From the NCBI RefSeq assembly GCF_036227325.1, contig NZ_CP109467.1, positions 868,001-932,000 on the forward strand: a stretch of 64,000 nt of DNA. The letters are read 5' to 3'. Each line of letters opens with the position of its first letter. The stretch's first letter is position 1. Below are positions 9,117 to 17,513 of this stretch, piece after piece. The notes beneath the pieces are model-generated. The model saw only the letters and a program-made list of their open reading frames with translations, did not search any database and was not told the origin of the DNA. Made by a program: the position numbers and the translations under genes. Origin of the DNA: Streptomyces sp. NBC_01465 (GTDB lineage: Bacteria > Actinomycetota > Actinomycetes > Streptomycetales > Streptomycetaceae).

Positions 9117-10118
9117 ATGAACAACCGGCAGCCCACACTCGACGAGGTGGCGCTGCGCGCCGGGGTCTCCAGAGGCACCGTCTCACGTGTGATCAACAAC
9201 CGTGAGCACGTCAGCAAGAAGGCGCGGCAGGCCGTCCAGACCGCGATCGAGGAACTGGGTTACGTACCGAGCAGCGCGGCCCGCGCCCTGTCCTCCCAGC
9301 GCCGCGGCGCGGTGGTCCTGGCCATCTCCAGCGACGATCCCGCCCTGTTCGCCAACCTCTTCTTCGCCGAGGTGATCTCCGGGGTCAACGCCGTCATCGA
9401 GGAGACCGACCTGGAGCTGCTCCTGGTCCTGGCCGCCTCGGAACGCGGCCGCGCCCGCCTCACCCGCATCCTCCAGTCACGGGGCGCGGACGGCGTCATG
9501 CTGCTCGCGCTGCGCGAGAACGACCCGCTGTCGAAGGTGGCCGAGAACGGCGGCGTCCCCGTCGTGCACGGCGGCCGCCCGCTCAACCGCGTACCGCAGT
9601 GGTACGTCGACGCCGACAACCGGGGCGGCGCACGCCAGGCGGTGGAACACCTCATCGCCACCGGCCGCAGCAGCATCGCCACCGTCACCGGATCGCAGGA
9701 CATGCGCGTCGGTGTGGACCGTTATCTCGGCTTCCGCGAGGCGGTCGCGCTGGCAGGACTCAGCGACAGCAGGGTCGCGCACGGCGACTTCACCGAGGCG
9801 GGCGGGGCGGCCGCCATGACCCGGCTCCTGGACGAACACCCTGACCTGGACGCGGTGTTCGTCGCCTCCGACGCCATGGCAGCAGGTGCGCTACGGGTCC
9901 TGCGCGACCGCGGCCGTACGGTGCCCGGCGACATCGCGGTGGTCGGCTTCAACGACGTCGTCACCGCCCAGCACACCCAGCCGGCGCTCACCACGATCCG
10001 TCAGCCCATCGAGGCACTGGGCCGCGAGATGACCCGCATGCTGGTGCGCCTCATCAACGGCGAACAGCCGACCCCGCTGATCCTCCCCACCGAACTGGTG
10101 GTCAGGGAGTCCGCGTAG
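9117..10118 (+). CDS. LacI-family transcriptional regulator (probable cello-oligosaccharide repressor)
   Basis: The 333-aa protein has the LacI helix-turn-helix at residues 7-26 (TLDEVALRAGVSRGTVSRVI) and hinge helix SSAARALSSQRR. A periplasmic-binding-protein-like sensor domain follows (FVASDAMAAGALRVLRDRG, IAVVGFNDV). It is the last gene of the import operon, 60 nt after the GH1 stop, with AGGAG upstream. TAGAGT at 9067-9072 could be a -10 for a separate promoter, but no good -35 accompanies it. By position and family it is the likely repressor of the import operon, released by cellobiose or a related sugar. In known ceb clusters cebR is divergent upstream; here the regulator is at the 3' end. 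Confidence 0.9.
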   Translation: MNNRQPTLDEVALRAGVSRGTVSRVINNREHVSKKARQAVQTAIEELGYVPSSAARALSSQRRGAVVLAISSDDPALFANLFFAEVISGVNAVIEETDLELLLVLAASERGRARLTRILQSRGADGVMLLALRENDPLSKVAENGGVPVVHGGRPLNRVPQWYVDADNRGGARQAVEHLIATGRSSIATVTGSQDMRVGVDRYLGFREAVALAGLSDSRVAHGDFTEAGGAAAMTRLLDEHPDLDAVFVASDAMAAGALRVLRDRGRTVPGDIAVVGFNDVVTAQHTQPALTTIRQPIEALGREMTRMLVRLINGEQPTPLILPTELVVRESA

Positions 10119-10133
10119 GCGCGGCCGGGCCGC

Positions 10134-11183
10134 TCACTCGCCGTCGGGGTCGGCCCGGTCCAGCGCGGGGCGCGGCCCCGGACCCGTCTCCGTCAGCAGG
10201 AAGTCGGCGGCGGCGGTGTCCGTGACCAGGCTGGTCACCAGACCCGACTTCAGTACGGCACCGATCGCGGCCGCCTTGCGCAGCCCGCCCGCGATCGCCA
10301 CGACCTCGGGAATCCGGCGCAGCCGGTCGGCCTCGACGGTGATGCACCGCTCGCCCAGGTCACGCCCGACCCGGCGCCCCTCGGTGTCGAAGAGGTGCGC
10401 CGACATCTCGGCGGCCACGCCCAGCGAGGCGTAGTGCTCGCGCTCGGCGTCGCTGAGCATGTCGTGGACGGTGGAGATGCCCGGCTCCCAGGAGCCGATG
10501 GAGACAGCCGCGACGGTCACCTTGTCGAAGTACTCGAAGGCCCGCGCGATGCCCGTCTGGTTGCGCAGGGCCGCTGCGGTCGCCGGGTCGGGCAGCAGCA
10601 TCGGGGCGTAGATGGGGTGCGCCTCGCCGCCGGACACCTGGGCGGCACGCCGTACGGCCTCGACGGAGCCGCGCTCGGCGGTCCCGGCGTCGTACACCCC
10701 GGTGAGCTGCACGACCGTGCAGGGCGGGAGCCGGTCGAGGGCTGCCGCCATATGGATGGTGGAGCGCCCCCAGGCCAGGCCGAGGACATCGCCCTCGTTG
10801 ACCAGCTCGCCCAGGAGGTCGGCCGCCACCTCGCCCAGGTTCTCGGGGTCGGGTGCGTCGTCCGCGGCGTCCGCCGGGGACTCCACCACGACCGCGTGCC
10901 GCAGCCCGTAGCGGGCGCGCAGGGCGTCCGAGCGCTCCGCGTCCAGCTCCGCGGGGACGCGGATTTCGATCCGTACGAGATCCCGCTCCAGGGCCGTCTC
11001 CAGGACCCTGGCCACCTTGAAGCGGCTGACGCCGAACTCCTCGGCAATCTGGATCTTGGACTTGCCCTCCAGGTAGAAGCGGCGGGCCATGGCCGCCGCC
11101 TGCACCAGCTCCGCGGGTCCCATCCGCAGGGCAGACCGTCCCGCCGACATCGCAGACACCGCGTTCTCCTCACTGCTGTACAC
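10134..11183 (-). CDS. SorC/DeoR-type sugar-binding transcriptional regulator
   Basis: The 349-aa protein has an N-terminal HTH (KSKIQIAEEFGVSRFKVARVLETALERDLV, about residues 40-70). A SorC sugar-phosphate-binding domain follows (GLAWGRSTIHMAAAL; ERCITVEADRLRRIPEVVAIAGG). These regulators respond to phosphorylated sugars. It follows rpe on the same strand after 75 nt that hold a small UUCG-loop hairpin (11226-11239), so cotranscription with weak attenuation is possible. The first ATG is used, but no strong ribosome binding site is seen and an internal start at MSAGRSALRMG is possible. It converges with the LacI gene, only 15 nt apart and with no terminator between. Confidence 0.85.
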   Translation of the reverse strand: MYSSEENAVSAMSAGRSALRMGPAELVQAAAMARRFYLEGKSKIQIAEEFGVSRFKVARVLETALERDLVRIEIRVPAELDAERSDALRARYGLRHAVVVESPADAADDAPDPENLGEVAADLLGELVNEGDVLGLAWGRSTIHMAAALDRLPPCTVVQLTGVYDAGTAERGSVEAVRRAAQVSGGEAHPIYAPMLLPDPATAAALRNQTGIARAFEYFDKVTVAAVSIGSWEPGISTVHDMLSDAEREHYASLGVAAEMSAHLFDTEGRRVGRDLGERCITVEADRLRRIPEVVAIAGGLRKAAAIGAVLKSGLVTSLVTDTAAADFLLTETGPGPRPALDRADPDGE

Positions 11184-11258
11184 GTCCCGGACCCGCCATC
11201 CTGTCAGATCCGGCAGATCTTGATCAGCCCCGAAGGGCTTCGTTCACCTGCTGGTGGT

Positions 11259-11945
11259 TCAGTGGCCGCATGCCCATGAGGCCGTGGCGGTGGTCTCCTC
11301 GGCCTGGTGGCGGAGCATCCGCACCGCCGCGGCCGGGTCGTCCGCCCCGTACACCGCCGAGCCCGCCACGAAGACGTCCGCGCCCGCCTCGGCGCACTGC
11401 TCGATCGTGGAGGCCGAGACCCCGCCGTCGATCTGCAGCCACATCTCCAGACCGTGCTTGGAGATGAGCTCACGGGTGCGGCGGATCTTCGGCAGCATGA
11501 TGTCGAGGAAGGCCTGGCCGCCGAAGCCCGGCTCCACCGTCATGATCAGCAGCATGTCGAGCTCGGGGAGCAGGTCCTCGTACGGCTCGATGGGCGTCGC
11601 GGGCTTCAGCGCCATGGAGGCGCGGGCGCCCTTGGCCCGGATCTCGCGCGCCAGGCGTACGGGCGCGGCCGCGGCCTCCGCGTGGAAGGTGACGGATCCG
11701 GCACCCGCTTCGACGTACTGCGGTGCCCACCGATCGGGGTCCTCGATCATCAGATGGCAGTCCAGCGGGATGTCCGTCGCCCGGCTGAGCGATTCCACGA
11801 TCGGTACGCCCAGGGTCAGATTGGGCACGAAGTGGTTGTCCATCACGTCGACGTGGAGCCAGTCGGCGCCTTCGACGGCCTTGGCCTCCTCGGCGAGCCG
11901 GGAGAAGTCGGCGGACAGGATGCTGGGGTTGATCTGGACGGCCAT
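11259..11945 (-). CDS. rpe: Ribulose-phosphate 3-epimerase
   Basis: The 228-aa TIM-barrel enzyme of the pentose phosphate pathway interconverts ribulose 5-phosphate and xylulose 5-phosphate. Recognisable segments are [32 protein letters not shown] (metal/catalytic Asp and His), [22 protein letters not shown] (catalytic Asp region in the next strand) and [13 protein letters not shown]. The start [10 protein letters not shown] is chosen over an upstream in-frame ATG because family homology begins there. It is divergent from the MMPL gene. Confidence 0.95.
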   Translation of the reverse strand: MAVQINPSILSADFSRLAEEAKAVEGADWLHVDVMDNHFVPNLTLGVPIVESLSRATDIPLDCHLMIEDPDRWAPQYVEAGAGSVTFHAEAAAAPVRLAREIRAKGARASMALKPATPIEPYEDLLPELDMLLIMTVEPGFGGQAFLDIMLPKIRRTRELISKHGLEMWLQIDGGVSASTIEQCAEAGADVFVAGSAVYGADDPAAAVRMLRHQAEETTATASWACGH

Positions 11946-12090
11946 GCCCCAAGCCTGCCATGTCCCGCGCCACTTGCCTGCCACGGTACGGACCAAAGGG
12001 TCCCGGGATCAGTACATGCCGTGCAATCCTGGCGATTCACCGGCACCTCGGGGGCGGGAGAGCTCGCGGCGGGGGCACTTGGGGGGCGTC

Positions 12091-14250
12091 ATGACCGACG
12101 CGGAGAACGGCGGACGACGTGGTGCGGCCCGGCTCGTGTGCGGGCGGCGCACCAAGTGGCTGGTGCTCGGGGTGTGGCTGGTGGTGATCTTCGCGGCGTT
12201 CCCGCTGGCCTCCAAGCTGACCGGCGCCCAGAACAACGACGCGAACACCTGGCTGCCCGGGAGCGCGGAATCCACGCAGGTGCTCACGGCGTCCGAGGAG
12301 TTCAGGCCCCAGTCGATTCCGGCGATCGTCGTGTACGCACGCGCCGAGGGACTGACCGCGGCCGACCGGGCGGACATCGGTGAGGACGCGGCGGCCCTGA
12401 AGAAACTGACCGACCACGGGATCCTGGGCAGCGACGTCCAGGGGCCCGCCTTCAACACCAAGGGCACCGCCGCGCAGATCTTCGTCCCCGTCTCCATGGG
12501 CGACAAGGGCTGGGAGAAGATCGCCGCGGCCGTCGACTCGATGCGCGAGGTCACCGGCTCCTCCACGGGCGGGCTCGGCGTCCACATCACCGGGCCCGGC
12601 GGCATTTCTGCCGACTTCTCCGACGCGTTCGAGGGGATCGACTCGACGCTGCTGTTCTCCGCGCTCGGCGTGGTCGTCGTGACGCTGCTCATCACCTACC
12701 GCAGCCCCTCGCTGCTGCTCGTCCCCGTGCTCTCGGTGGTCGGCGCGCTCTCCGTCGCCCAGGCGGTGATCTATCTCCTCGCCAAGCACGCAGGGCTGAC
12801 GGTGAACGGCCAGAGCGCGGGCATTCTCACCGTGCTGGTCTTCGGCGCGGGCACGGACTACGCGCTGCTGCTCGTCGCCCGCTACCGCGAGGAGCTGCGC
12901 AAGCACGAGGACCGGCACGAGGCGATGGCACTCGCGCTGCACCGTGCGGGCCCGGCCGTGCTGGCGAGCGGCGCCACCGTCGTACTGAGCATGCTCGTCC
13001 TGATGGTGGCGGAGATGAACTCCACCCGGGGCCTCGGTCCCGTCGCCGCGATCGGGGTCGCCGTCGCCCTGCTCACCATGCTGACGCTGTTCCCTGCCCT
13101 GCTGGTGATCTTCGGCAGGTGGATCTTCTGGCCCGTAGCGCCCCACTTCGGCTCCCCGGAGCCCACGGTGAGCGGCTTCTGGGCGCGTACGGGAGACCGC
13201 ATCGCCGTGCGTCCACGGGCCGTCTGGGTGGTGACGGCCGTCGTGCTCGGCGGGCTCTCCTTCGGGCTGATGCAGCTGCGGGCGGACGGCATCGGCAATG
13301 CGGACGCCTTCACCGGCAGGCCGGACTCGGTCGTGGGGCAGGAGGTCCAGGCCCGCTACTTCCCGGCCGGCAGCGGCGACCCGGTCGTCGTCATCGCGGC
13401 GGCGGACCATGCCGACGCGGTCCGTACGGCGGTGGCGGCGGACCCGGGCGTGGTCCCGGCGTCGATCGGCGTACCGCCCGGATCGAAGCAAGTGGCGGGC
13501 GGGCGCGCCCTGTTCGAGGTCACCACGGTCGCCGCGGGCGACAGCGACGCGGCCCAGCAGACGGTCAAACGGCTCAGGACCACCGTGCACAAGATCCCCG
13601 GCGCCGAGGCGGAGGTCGGCGGCACCACGGCCTCGGTGATCGACATGAACGCCGCGACGCGCCACGACAACACCCTGATCATCCCGCTGGTGCTGCTCGT
13701 GGTGCTGGTGATCCTCGGCGTCCTGCTGCGCGCCCTGGTGGCTCCGCTGCTGCTGATCGCGACCGTGGTGCTGTCTTTCGCCACCGCGCTGGGCGTCAGC
13801 GCCCTCGCCTTCCGCTATCTCTTCGACTACGCGGGCGAGGGCACCGACCTGCCCCTGTTCGTCTTCGTCTTCCTGGTCGCGCTCGGCATCGACTACAACA
13901 TCTTCCTGTCGACCCGCATCCGCGAGGAGGCGGGCCTCAAGGGCGCCAGGCGCGGTGTGGTGACCGGCCTCTCGGCGACCGGCGCGGTCATCACCTCGGC
14001 GGGCCTGGTCCTTGCGGGCACCTTCGCGGTGCTCGGGACCCTGCCGATGGTCGCCTTCGCCGAACTGGGCTTCGCGGTCGGGCTCGGCGTGCTGCTCGAC
14101 ACCTTCGTCGTACGGTCCGTGCTGGTCACGGCCCTGTTCCTGGACGTGGGCCCGCGGGTGTGGTGGCCGCACCGCCTCGCCCGCGAGTCCGCCGCCCTGG
14201 ATGCCGAGTCCGAACAGACCCCGGTGACCTCAGGCAGTACGCCGCAGTAG
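12091..14250 (+). CDS. MMPL family RND-type transporter
   Basis: The 719-aa membrane protein has the two-fold MMPL layout. One transmembrane helix (WLVLGVWLVVIFAAF) precedes an extracytoplasmic domain (about 45-195). Helices 2-6 then include the proton-relay segment VFGAGTDYALLLVARYREEL. The pattern repeats with a second loop (about 400-530) and helices 8-12 with ALGIDYNIFLSTRIREEA. The duplicated GxxxDYxxxL/I..R motifs are the MMPL hallmark. Homologues export lipids, pigments or hydrophobic metabolites; the substrate is not evident. The ATG follows a GGGGGG stretch. It is convergent with rsmB, overlapping its 3' end by about 20 nt. Confidence 0.9.
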   Translation: MTDAENGGRRGAARLVCGRRTKWLVLGVWLVVIFAAFPLASKLTGAQNNDANTWLPGSAESTQVLTASEEFRPQSIPAIVVYARAEGLTAADRADIGEDAAALKKLTDHGILGSDVQGPAFNTKGTAAQIFVPVSMGDKGWEKIAAAVDSMREVTGSSTGGLGVHITGPGGISADFSDAFEGIDSTLLFSALGVVVVTLLITYRSPSLLLVPVLSVVGALSVAQAVIYLLAKHAGLTVNGQSAGILTVLVFGAGTDYALLLVARYREELRKHEDRHEAMALALHRAGPAVLASGATVVLSMLVLMVAEMNSTRGLGPVAAIGVAVALLTMLTLFPALLVIFGRWIFWPVAPHFGSPEPTVSGFWARTGDRIAVRPRAVWVVTAVVLGGLSFGLMQLRADGIGNADAFTGRPDSVVGQEVQARYFPAGSGDPVVVIAAADHADAVRTAVAADPGVVPASIGVPPGSKQVAGGRALFEVTTVAAGDSDAAQQTVKRLRTTVHKIPGAEAEVGGTTASVIDMNAATRHDNTLIIPLVLLVVLVILGVLLRALVAPLLLIATVVLSFATALGVSALAFRYLFDYAGEGTDLPLFVFVFLVALGIDYNIFLSTRIREEAGLKGARRGVVTGLSATGAVITSAGLVLAGTFAVLGTLPMVAFAELGFAVGLGVLLDTFVVRSVLVTALFLDVGPRVWWPHRLARESAALDAESEQTPVTSGSTPQ

Positions 14251-15672
14251 CGCCATGTACATCGCGTCCGTGCCGTGCAGATGCGGCCACATCTGTACGT
14301 CGGGCCCCTCTCCCAGCGCGGGAACACCGGGCATCAGCGGCCGTACGTCGATCCACTCGGCCTCCACCGGCTGACCGCCGCGCCCCTTGAGGACGTCCTC
14401 GACGACCACGCGGGTCTCGGCGAGGTGCGGCGAGCAGGTCGCGTAGCCGACGATGCCCCCGACACGTACCGCGCTCAACGCCTCGCGCAACAGCCCCCGT
14501 TGGAGCGGCGCGAAGCCCTCCAGGTCGTCGGGGCGACGGCGCCAGCGCGCCTCGGGGCGGCGGCGCAGCGCGCCGAGTCCCGTGCAGGGGACGTCCATCA
14601 GCACCCGGTCGAAGGACCCGGGCAGCCACGGCGGCCGGGTCCCGTCGGCCGCGATGACCTGGTACGGGCCCGGATTGCCTGCCAGCGCCCGCTCGACGAG
14701 ACGCGCCCGGTGGGGCTGCTTCTCCGAGGCGAGCAGCGTCGCGCCGCACTGTGCGGCGAGCGCCGCCAGCATGGCGGCCTTGCCGCCGGGGCCCGCGCAG
14801 CCGTCGAGCCAGCGCTCGTCGCGGCCCTCGATCTCCGCGTTGGCCAGGGCGATCGCGACGAGCTGGCTGCCCTCGTCCTGGACGCCGGCGCGCCCGTCCC
14901 GTACCGCCTCGATCGCGCCGGGCTCGCCCCCCTCGGCCAGCCGTACGGCATAGGGCGACCAGCGGCCGGGCAGCGCGGAGTCCTCGCCCAGGGTGTCGAG
15001 CAGTTCGTCGGGGGTGGAGCGTCCGGGACGCGCCACCAGCGTCACCTCGGGCCGCTCGTTGTCGGCCTCCAGAAGGTCCTCGATGCCGGCGCGGCCGCCG
15101 CCGAGGGAGTCCCAGAGCGCGGAGACGATCCAGCGGGGGTGCGAGTGGACGATGGCGAGGTTCTCCTCGGCGTCGTCGTCGTATGGCGGAGCGACCCGCT
15201 CCAGCCAGCCGTCGAGATCGTCCGCGGAGACCTTGCGCAGGACCGCGTTGACGAACTTGGCGCGCCCGTCGCCGAGCACGACGCGCGCCAGCTCCACACT
15301 CGCGGAGACCGCGGCGTGGGTGGGGATGCGGGTGCCGAGGAGCTGGTGCGCGCCGAGGGCGAGCACGTCGAGCACCGGCGGGTCGACCTCGCGCAGCGGC
15401 CGGTCGACGCAGGCCGCGATGATCGCGTCGTACGTGCCCTGGCGGCGCAGCGTCCCGTACACCAGCTCGGTGGCGAGGGCCGCGTCACGGGCGTCGAAAT
15501 CGCCCTTGTCGCGGGCCTTCTTCAGCAGCGGGGGCAGGACGAGGTTGGCGTACGCGTCCCGCTCGTCGACCGCCCGCAGCGCCTCGAAGGCGAGGATGCG
15601 CACCGGGTCCTTCTTGGGGCGGCGGTGCGGCTTCGGCTGCTGGGCGGGACGGCGACGAGGCTGGTCGTTCAC
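14230..15672 (-). CDS. rsmB: 16S rRNA (cytosine-967-C5)-methyltransferase
   Basis: The 480-aa protein starts with a basic, Pro/Arg-rich tail, then a NusB-like RNA-binding domain (ILAFEALRAVDERDAYANLVLPPLL, about 30-165), then a Rossmann methyltransferase domain. The SAM site is WLDGCAGPGGKAAMLA; the two catalytic cysteines lie in DVPCTGLGALRRRPEARW and VGYATCSPH. It methylates C967 of 16S rRNA. The GTG start has GGAG 12 nt upstream. It lies 40 nt downstream of fmt on the same strand, the usual fmt-rsmB pairing. Confidence 0.94.
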   Translation of the reverse strand: MNDQPRRRPAQQPKPHRRPKKDPVRILAFEALRAVDERDAYANLVLPPLLKKARDKGDFDARDAALATELVYGTLRRQGTYDAIIAACVDRPLREVDPPVLDVLALGAHQLLGTRIPTHAAVSASVELARVVLGDGRAKFVNAVLRKVSADDLDGWLERVAPPYDDDAEENLAIVHSHPRWIVSALWDSLGGGRAGIEDLLEADNERPEVTLVARPGRSTPDELLDTLGEDSALPGRWSPYAVRLAEGGEPGAIEAVRDGRAGVQDEGSQLVAIALANAEIEGRDERWLDGCAGPGGKAAMLAALAAQCGATLLASEKQPHRARLVERALAGNPGPYQVIAADGTRPPWLPGSFDRVLMDVPCTGLGALRRRPEARWRRRPDDLEGFAPLQRGLLREALSAVRVGGIVGYATCSPHLAETRVVVEDVLKGRGGQPVEAEWIDVRPLMPGVPALGEGPDVQMWPHLHGTDAMYMALLRRTA

Positions 15673-15712
15673 GTGAAAGGTGCTCCGCTGATGGTGTCGG
15701 GGGCGAACCCTC

Positions 15713-16657
15713 TCAGCGTACGTCCGCCTGACCCACACGCTCACCGGGGGCGATCCGCACCCCGCGTGCCCAGTCCGCGGCGCGCATCGGCTTCTTGCCC
15801 TGGGGCTGGACCCAGAGCAGCTCGACGGCGTGCGAGCCGGTGCCGACGTACACGTTGTTCTTGGCGGCGGACAGCTCGCCGGGGGCCAGGTCGGTGCGGT
15901 CGGGTGCCGGTGCGGCGGCGACCAGCTTGAGGCGCTCGCCGCGGAAGACGGTCCAGGCGCCGGGGGCGGGGGTGCAGCCGCGGACGAGGCGGTCGACGCG
16001 CAGCGCCGGGGCGGCCCAGTCGATGCGGGCGTCCTCGACGGTGAGCTTCGGGGCGAGCGAGATGCCCTCGTGCGGCTGCGGTACGGCGTGCAGCGTGCCG
16101 TCCTCGATGCCGTCCATGGTCGCGGAGAGGAGCCCGGCACCTGCGAAGGCGAGGCGCGTGAGCAGGTCGCCGCTGGTGTCGGTGGGGCGCACCTCCTCGG
16201 TGAGCACGCCGTACACGGGACCGGAGTCCAGGCCCTCCTCGATGAGGAAGGTGGAGGCGCCGGTCACCTCGTCCCCGCCGATGATCGCGTGCTGCACGGG
16301 GGCCGCGCCGCGCCAGGCGGGCAGCAGCGAGAAGTGCAGATTGACCCAGCCGCGGGCGGGGACGTCCAGGGCGACCTTGGGCAGCAGGGCGCCGTACGCG
16401 ACGACCGGGCAGCAGTCCGGGGCGATCTCGCGCAGCCGCGCCAGGAACTCCTCGTCGCGCGGCTTCACCGGCTTGAGGACCTCGATCCCGGCCTCCTCGG
16501 CGCGCTGCGCGACGGGGCTGGCGACCAGCTTGCGGCCGCGTCCCGCGGGGGCGTCGGGGCGGGTGACGACGGCGGCGACCTCATGACGGCCGGAGGCGAT
16601 CAGGGCGTCCAGGGCGGGTACGGCGACCTCGGGGGTGCCTGCGAAGACGAGTTTCAC
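15713..16657 (-). CDS. fmt: Methionyl-tRNA formyltransferase
   Basis: The 314-aa enzyme formylates initiator Met-tRNA. The N-terminal formyltransferase domain has [16 protein letters not shown], the catalytic [15 protein letters not shown] (Asn and His) and [10 protein letters not shown] (Asp). The C-terminal OB-like tRNA-binding domain follows ([23 protein letters not shown]). Length is normal for the family. It is the first gene of the fmt-rsmB unit and is divergent from the HTH gene at 16889. Confidence 0.96.
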   Translation of the reverse strand: MKLVFAGTPEVAVPALDALIASGRHEVAAVVTRPDAPAGRGRKLVASPVAQRAEEAGIEVLKPVKPRDEEFLARLREIAPDCCPVVAYGALLPKVALDVPARGWVNLHFSLLPAWRGAAPVQHAIIGGDEVTGASTFLIEEGLDSGPVYGVLTEEVRPTDTSGDLLTRLAFAGAGLLSATMDGIEDGTLHAVPQPHEGISLAPKLTVEDARIDWAAPALRVDRLVRGCTPAPGAWTVFRGERLKLVAAAPAPDRTDLAPGELSAAKNNVYVGTGSHAVELLWVQPQGKKPMRAADWARGVRIAPGERVGQADVR

Positions 16658-16812
16658 TGATGTACCTCTCAGACCGGTCAGCCCGGTGCGTACGACGGCG
16701 AGCGACGCACCAGTCTATGGGCCCTGGGCGCAGGGGGCGTACGCACGGCCGCGCGCCCCTCGCATATGCCCATACGCCCCCGCAGCGTGACCACAACAGC
16801 CGGTAGCGCGTT

Positions 16813-16853
16813 GGTCAAAAGAGATTGACCGAAATGGGCCGCAGAGGCGGCCC
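16813..16853. promoter_or_regulatory. Inverted repeat and adjacent hairpin upstream of HTH gene
   Basis: GGTCAA and TTGACC (16813-16818, 16825-16830) form a perfect inverted repeat with a 6-nt spacer; TTGACC also resembles a -35. Six bases further on, GGGCCGC and GCGGCCC (16836-16842, 16847-16853) form a perfect 7-bp stem with a 4-nt loop, ending 35 nt before the HTH start codon. They could be an operator and a leader hairpin. Confidence 0.4.
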
Positions 16854-16888
16854 GATTCCTTATCCCCGCCGGTTCGAGAGGCTTGTTC

Positions 16889-17434
16889 ATGGCCGACCAC
16901 GCAACCCACGACGCCCAAGCGCGGGCCAGCCTGCACCTGTTGGTGCGGGACATCGAGCGGGTCCGCCGGCAGGTGGACGCACTGCGCACCCTCACCGCCC
17001 AGCTGGGCAACGTCTACCGCCCGCGCCGCTCCGGCCCGTCCACGGGCTTCGTCGTCTACGGCAGGGCTCCGGCCCCGACCGTCCGTCTCGCCCAGGAACT
17101 GCGGGACAGCGTCGAGACCCTGGTCACCGCGGCGGTCGACTTCGACCGTTCGCTGGGCTTCTCGTGGGACGCGGTGGGTTCGGCACTCGGGGTCACCAAG
17201 CAGGCGGTGCACCGCCGTTACGGCGCGCGGCGCACCGGCGCGCAGTCCGGCGCCCCCGAGCCGGAGCACTCTCCCGTCGAGGCTCCTGCCGCACCGACCC
17301 GCACGCTGCCCCTCGGTACGGGACTGCCCGCAGTCCCCGCCGCCCGCTCCATGCCGCCCCAGCCCTCGGCGAGCACCCAGGCCCTGCGCGAGGAAGTGCG
17401 CCCCAGCGCGTTCCCCGGTCCGCGCAACGGCTGA
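16889..17434 (+). CDS. Small helix-turn-helix protein, function unknown
   Basis: The 181-aa protein has an N-terminal helical, probably coiled-coil region (about 8-45: [26 protein letters not shown]). A second helical stretch and an HTH at about 91-111 ([21 protein letters not shown]) follow. The C-terminal 65 residues are Pro/Ala/Ser-rich and probably disordered. The HTH with KQAVHRRY resembles those of small actinobacterial DNA-binding proteins. ATG 16889 is preferred over TTG 16883 because GAGAGG is spaced well for it. It is likely a DNA-binding regulator; no target can be assigned. It is convergent with priA with a terminator between. Confidence 0.75.
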   Translation: MADHATHDAQARASLHLLVRDIERVRRQVDALRTLTAQLGNVYRPRRSGPSTGFVVYGRAPAPTVRLAQELRDSVETLVTAAVDFDRSLGFSWDAVGSALGVTKQAVHRRYGARRTGAQSGAPEPEHSPVEAPAAPTRTLPLGTGLPAVPAARSMPPQPSASTQALREEVRPSAFPGPRNG

Positions 17435-17445
17435 CTCTTTCACCA

Positions 17446-17480
17446 GCTGCCCCTGCCGTGGTGTCACGGTCAGGGGCAGC
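17446..17480. terminator. Bidirectional terminator between HTH gene and priA
   Basis: A 15-bp stem (GCTGCCCCTGCCGTG) pairs with its complement carrying one bulged T, around a GTGT loop. It lies 11 nt after the HTH-gene stop and 33 nt after the priA stop. Confidence 0.7.
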
Positions 17481-17513
17481 GGTGCGTCCGGCCCCGGCTG
17501 GCACTGCCCTGCC

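Noticed and set aside
12037..14172. 711-aa open frame on the minus strand opposite the MMPL gene
   Set aside because: Low-complexity His/Gln/Arg/Asp composition with no fold signature; the plus-strand MMPL protein has clear duplicated membrane motifs.
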